Source: Bacillota bacterium
GTDB lineage: Bacteria; Bacillota; Clostridia; Acetivibrionales; DSM-1351
DNA length: 17,503 nucleotides
Assembly: GCA_023397905.1 (NCBI GenBank)
Contig: JAEWSZ010000112.1
Coordinates: forward strand, 1-17,503
Direction: 5' to 3'
Shown: positions 15,639-17,503 of the stretch, one piece after another
How the letters are laid out: the number at the start of each line of letters is the position of its first letter
How positions within the stretch are numbered: the stretch's first letter is position 1
Notes under the pieces: generated by a model
Databases searched by the model: none
What the model was told of the DNA's origin: nothing
What the model saw: the letters and a program-made list of their open reading frames with translations, nothing else
Made by a program: the position numbers and the translations under genes

Positions 15639-16908
15639 AAAGGCTCGCTTCCGCCGCCTTCAGCGTGGCGTCAATATCCGCTTGTGTATGTGCGGCATTT
15701 ACAAACATGGCCTCGAACTGGGAAGGCGCCAGGTAAATGCCCTTGTCCAGCATACTGTTGAAATACCTGGCATAAGCGGCTGTGTCGCTCTTTTTGGCCT
15801 CTTCGTAATTTGTAACGGCATCCTGCGTAAAAAACGGGCAGAGCAGAGAGCCGATCCTGTTCAGCGTGACAGGAGCATTATATTTCCATGCCAGCTGCTC
15901 CAGACCGCCGCCCAGAATTTCAGCCTTTTTGCCCATATCCTCATATATTTCGGGACTGCCGTTCAATATTTCCAGCTGGGCCAGTCCCGCCGCCATTGCC
16001 ACAGGATTTCCCGAAAGGGTTCCAGCCTGGTAGACTCCTCCAAGGGGAGCCACGCATTTCATTATCTCCTTGCGGGCGGCATAAGCTCCCACCGGCATGC
16101 CTCCGCCGATAATTTTTCCGAAGGTCACTATGTCCGCATCCACGCCAAAGTACTCCTGAGCTCCGCCTTTTGCAAGCCGGAAACCTGTGATGACCTCGTC
16201 GAAGATGAGCAGGGCCGAATGCTTCCGGCACAGCTCCGCCAATTCCTTCAGGAAGCCGGCTTCAGGTGGGATCACTCCCATATTTGCGGCCACCGGTTCT
16301 ATAATCACGGCGGCGATCTGGCTTTTATTTTCATCAAACAGCTTTTCGACGCTGGAAATATCATTGTATATTGCGGTCAGCGTATCCCCGGCCACACCTC
16401 CTGGAACTCCCAGGCTGTCCGGAACTCCCGCCGTGAGCACGCCGGAACCGGCTTTTACCAGCATACTGTCGCTGTGCCCGTGATAGCAGCCCTCAAACTT
16501 GATTAGCTTATCCCTCTTTGTAAACCCTCTCGCAAGGCGGAGAGCACTCATTACCGCCTCAGTCCCGCTGTTTACCATTCTGACCATCTCTATACCGGGC
16601 ACCATGCCAACTATCAATTCGGCTATCTGCACCTCAGCCTCCACAGGGGCCCCAAAGCTTAAGCCGTTGTACAAGACACCTTCAACCCTTTTCAGAATCA
16701 GCTCATTGCTGTGGCCCAGGATCATGGGACCCCATGAACCCACGTAGTCTATATATTCATTTCCATCGGCATCATAGATTTTTGAGCCCTTTGCACGGCT
16801 TATAAACAGAGGATTTGAGTTGACGGCCCGAAATGCCCTGACAGGGCTGTTGACTCCGCCCGGAAGAACCTTTTTGGCTCTTTCAAACAATTCCGCACTG
16901 GTGGTCAT
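15622..16908 (-). CDS. hemL: Glutamate-1-semialdehyde 2,1-aminomutase
   Basis: HemL converts glutamate-1-semialdehyde to 5-aminolevulinate, the universal tetrapyrrole precursor in the C5 pathway (EC 5.4.3.8), using PLP. The PLP lysine is K265 in TFGKIIGGGMPVGAY, the same number as in E. coli GSAM. Other family signatures are LPGGVNSPVRAF, YDADGNEYIDYVGSWGPMI, MVNSGTEAVMSALRLARG, FEGCYHGHSDS and LLIFDEVITGFR. At 428 residues it is full length. The ATG overlaps the hemB stop by 4 nt (ATGA), and GAGGGG lies 9 nt upstream. Its place before cbiX suggests that much of its product goes to corrinoid, which is inference from order only. Confidence 0.97.
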   Translation of the reverse strand: MTTSAELFERAKKVLPGGVNSPVRAFRAVNSNPLFISRAKGSKIYDADGNEYIDYVGSWGPMILGHSNELILKRVEGVLYNGLSFGAPVEAEVQIAELIVGMVPGIEMVRMVNSGTEAVMSALRLARGFTKRDKLIKFEGCYHGHSDSMLVKAGSGVLTAGVPDSLGVPGGVAGDTLTAIYNDISSVEKLFDENKSQIAAVIIEPVAANMGVIPPEAGFLKELAELCRKHSALLIFDEVITGFRLAKGGAQEYFGVDADIVTFGKIIGGGMPVGAYAARKEIMKCVAPLGGVYQAGTLSGNPVAMAAGLAQLEILNGSPEIYEDMGKKAEILGGGLEQLAWKYNAPVTLNRIGSLLCPFFTQDAVTNYEEAKKSDTAAYARYFNSMLDKGIYLAPSQFEAMFVNAAHTQADIDATLKAAEASLYHSES

Positions 16909-17503
16909 CCTATATCACCCCTCTTTATGGCCGCGGCTATTTCGCCGGCATAATAGGTGATGAGTATGTCCGCGCCCGCCCTGAAAATACTCACGGCGCT
17001 TTCACACATCACACCGTATTCGTCTACGAGCCCCTGAGCCGCTGCGGCCTTTATCATGGCATATTCCCCGCTGACACTGTAGGCGGCCAGTGGGAGTTGT
17101 GTTATCTCCCTGACTTCCCTTATTATGTCCAGGTATGAAAGAGCCGGCTTTACCATCAGTATGTCCGCCCCTTCATCTATATCAAGAAGAGCTTCCTTCA
17201 GCGCCTCTCTTCTGTTGTGATAGTCCATCTGGTAGCCTTTGCGGTTGCCGAAGGACGGAGCTGAGCCTGCCGCCTCACGGAAAGGCCCGTAAAAGGAGGA
17301 CGCGTATTTTACGGCATATGACATTATTGGAATGTCTGCAAGACCGTTCTGATCCAGAGCCTTGCGCAGAGCTTCAATGCGGCCGTCCATCATATCAGAG
17401 GGGGCTACCATGTCGGCTCCGGCCTGTACATGGGACAGGGCTATCTTTGCCAGATATGGCAGGGTCCTGTCATTGTCCACCTTCTCATGGTCCAGAATGC
17501 CGC
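16905..17503 (-). CDS. hemB: Delta-aminolevulinic acid dehydratase (porphobilinogen synthase), 5' end outside window
   Basis: HemB condenses two 5-aminolevulinate molecules to porphobilinogen (EC 4.2.1.24). About 198 C-terminal residues of the usual 320-325 are visible. The frame stays open to the window edge and reads GILDHEKVDNDRTL there. This matches the family segment HCGILDGEVDND, so the GTG at 17480 is an internal valine codon and not a start. Both Schiff-base lysines are present, in SYAVKYASSFYGPFREA and in DILMVKPALSYLD, as is VAPSDMMDGRI. It is the first visible gene of the cluster and overlaps hemL by 4 nt. The metal-binding cysteines lie mostly outside the window. Confidence 0.96.
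   Translation of the reverse strand, partial: GILDHEKVDNDRTLPYLAKIALSHVQAGADMVAPSDMMDGRIEALRKALDQNGLADIPIMSYAVKYASSFYGPFREAAGSAPSFGNRKGYQMDYHNRREALKEALLDIDEGADILMVKPALSYLDIIREVREITQLPLAAYSVSGEYAMIKAAAAQGLVDEYGVMCESAVSIFRAGADILITYYAGEIAAAIKRGDIG

Noticed and set aside
15571..16506. A 311-codon open frame on the plus strand
   Set aside because: It lies antisense over hemL, whose frame has a full set of catalytic motifs. The antisense product resembles nothing I know.
17478..17480. GTG at 17480 as the start of hemB
   Set aside because: The frame is open upstream to the window edge and encodes conserved HemB residues (GILDHEKVDND), so this GTG is internal.

Overview
The window looks like a chromosomal segment of an anaerobic, probably cellulose-associated Gram-positive bacterium of the Clostridia. 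The grounds are strong AGGAGG-type ribosome-binding sites, three family 3 cellulose-binding modules (CBM3) in one secreted protein, and an anaerobic-type (cbi) cobalamin pathway joined to C5-pathway tetrapyrrole genes. The species cannot be named from the sequence. All assignments come from reading motifs by eye; no search was run.

Region 1 (1-5539, minus strand) is the 5' part of one very large open frame: at least 1846 codons, with no in-frame stop before the window edge. It encodes a secreted RHS/YD-repeat protein. In order it has a signal peptide, a FlgD-like Ig domain, an RHS N-terminal segment, a short YD-repeat block, three CBM3 modules with a Gly/Asn-rich linker, and then about 31 more YD repeats running off the edge. 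The C-terminal end, where such proteins usually carry a variable (often toxic) domain, is outside the window.

Region 2 (5540-5797) is the divergent control region between this gene and glgB. It holds a good ribosome-binding site for the RHS gene, a weak sigma-D-like promoter candidate on the minus strand and an extended -10 promoter on the plus strand. Region 3 (5798-8053, plus strand) is glgB, a long-form glycogen branching enzyme standing alone. Its stop codon lies 24 nt from the stop codon of the convergent cobalamin cluster.

Region 4 (8078-17503, minus strand) is a nine-gene tetrapyrrole/corrinoid cluster transcribed toward glgB: hemB (cut by the window edge), hemL, cbiX, cbiET (fused), cbiA, cobQ/cbiP, cbiC, cbiB, cobD. 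HemL and HemB make 5-aminolevulinate and porphobilinogen. CbiX inserts cobalt into sirohydrochlorin. CbiET and CbiC carry out ring methylation, decarboxylation and methyl migration. CbiA and CobQ amidate the corrin side chains. CobD makes aminopropanol phosphate and CbiB attaches it. hemB/hemL and cbiX/cbiET overlap by 4 nt. The gaps at 15569-15621 and 13850-13997 hold short related repeats. Other pathway genes (cbiD, F, G, H, J, L, cobA, cobU, cobS) are not in the window, and the cluster's promoter must lie beyond 17503.

The most interesting item is the RHS protein, in which a cellulose-binding array is placed inside the YD-repeat framework.
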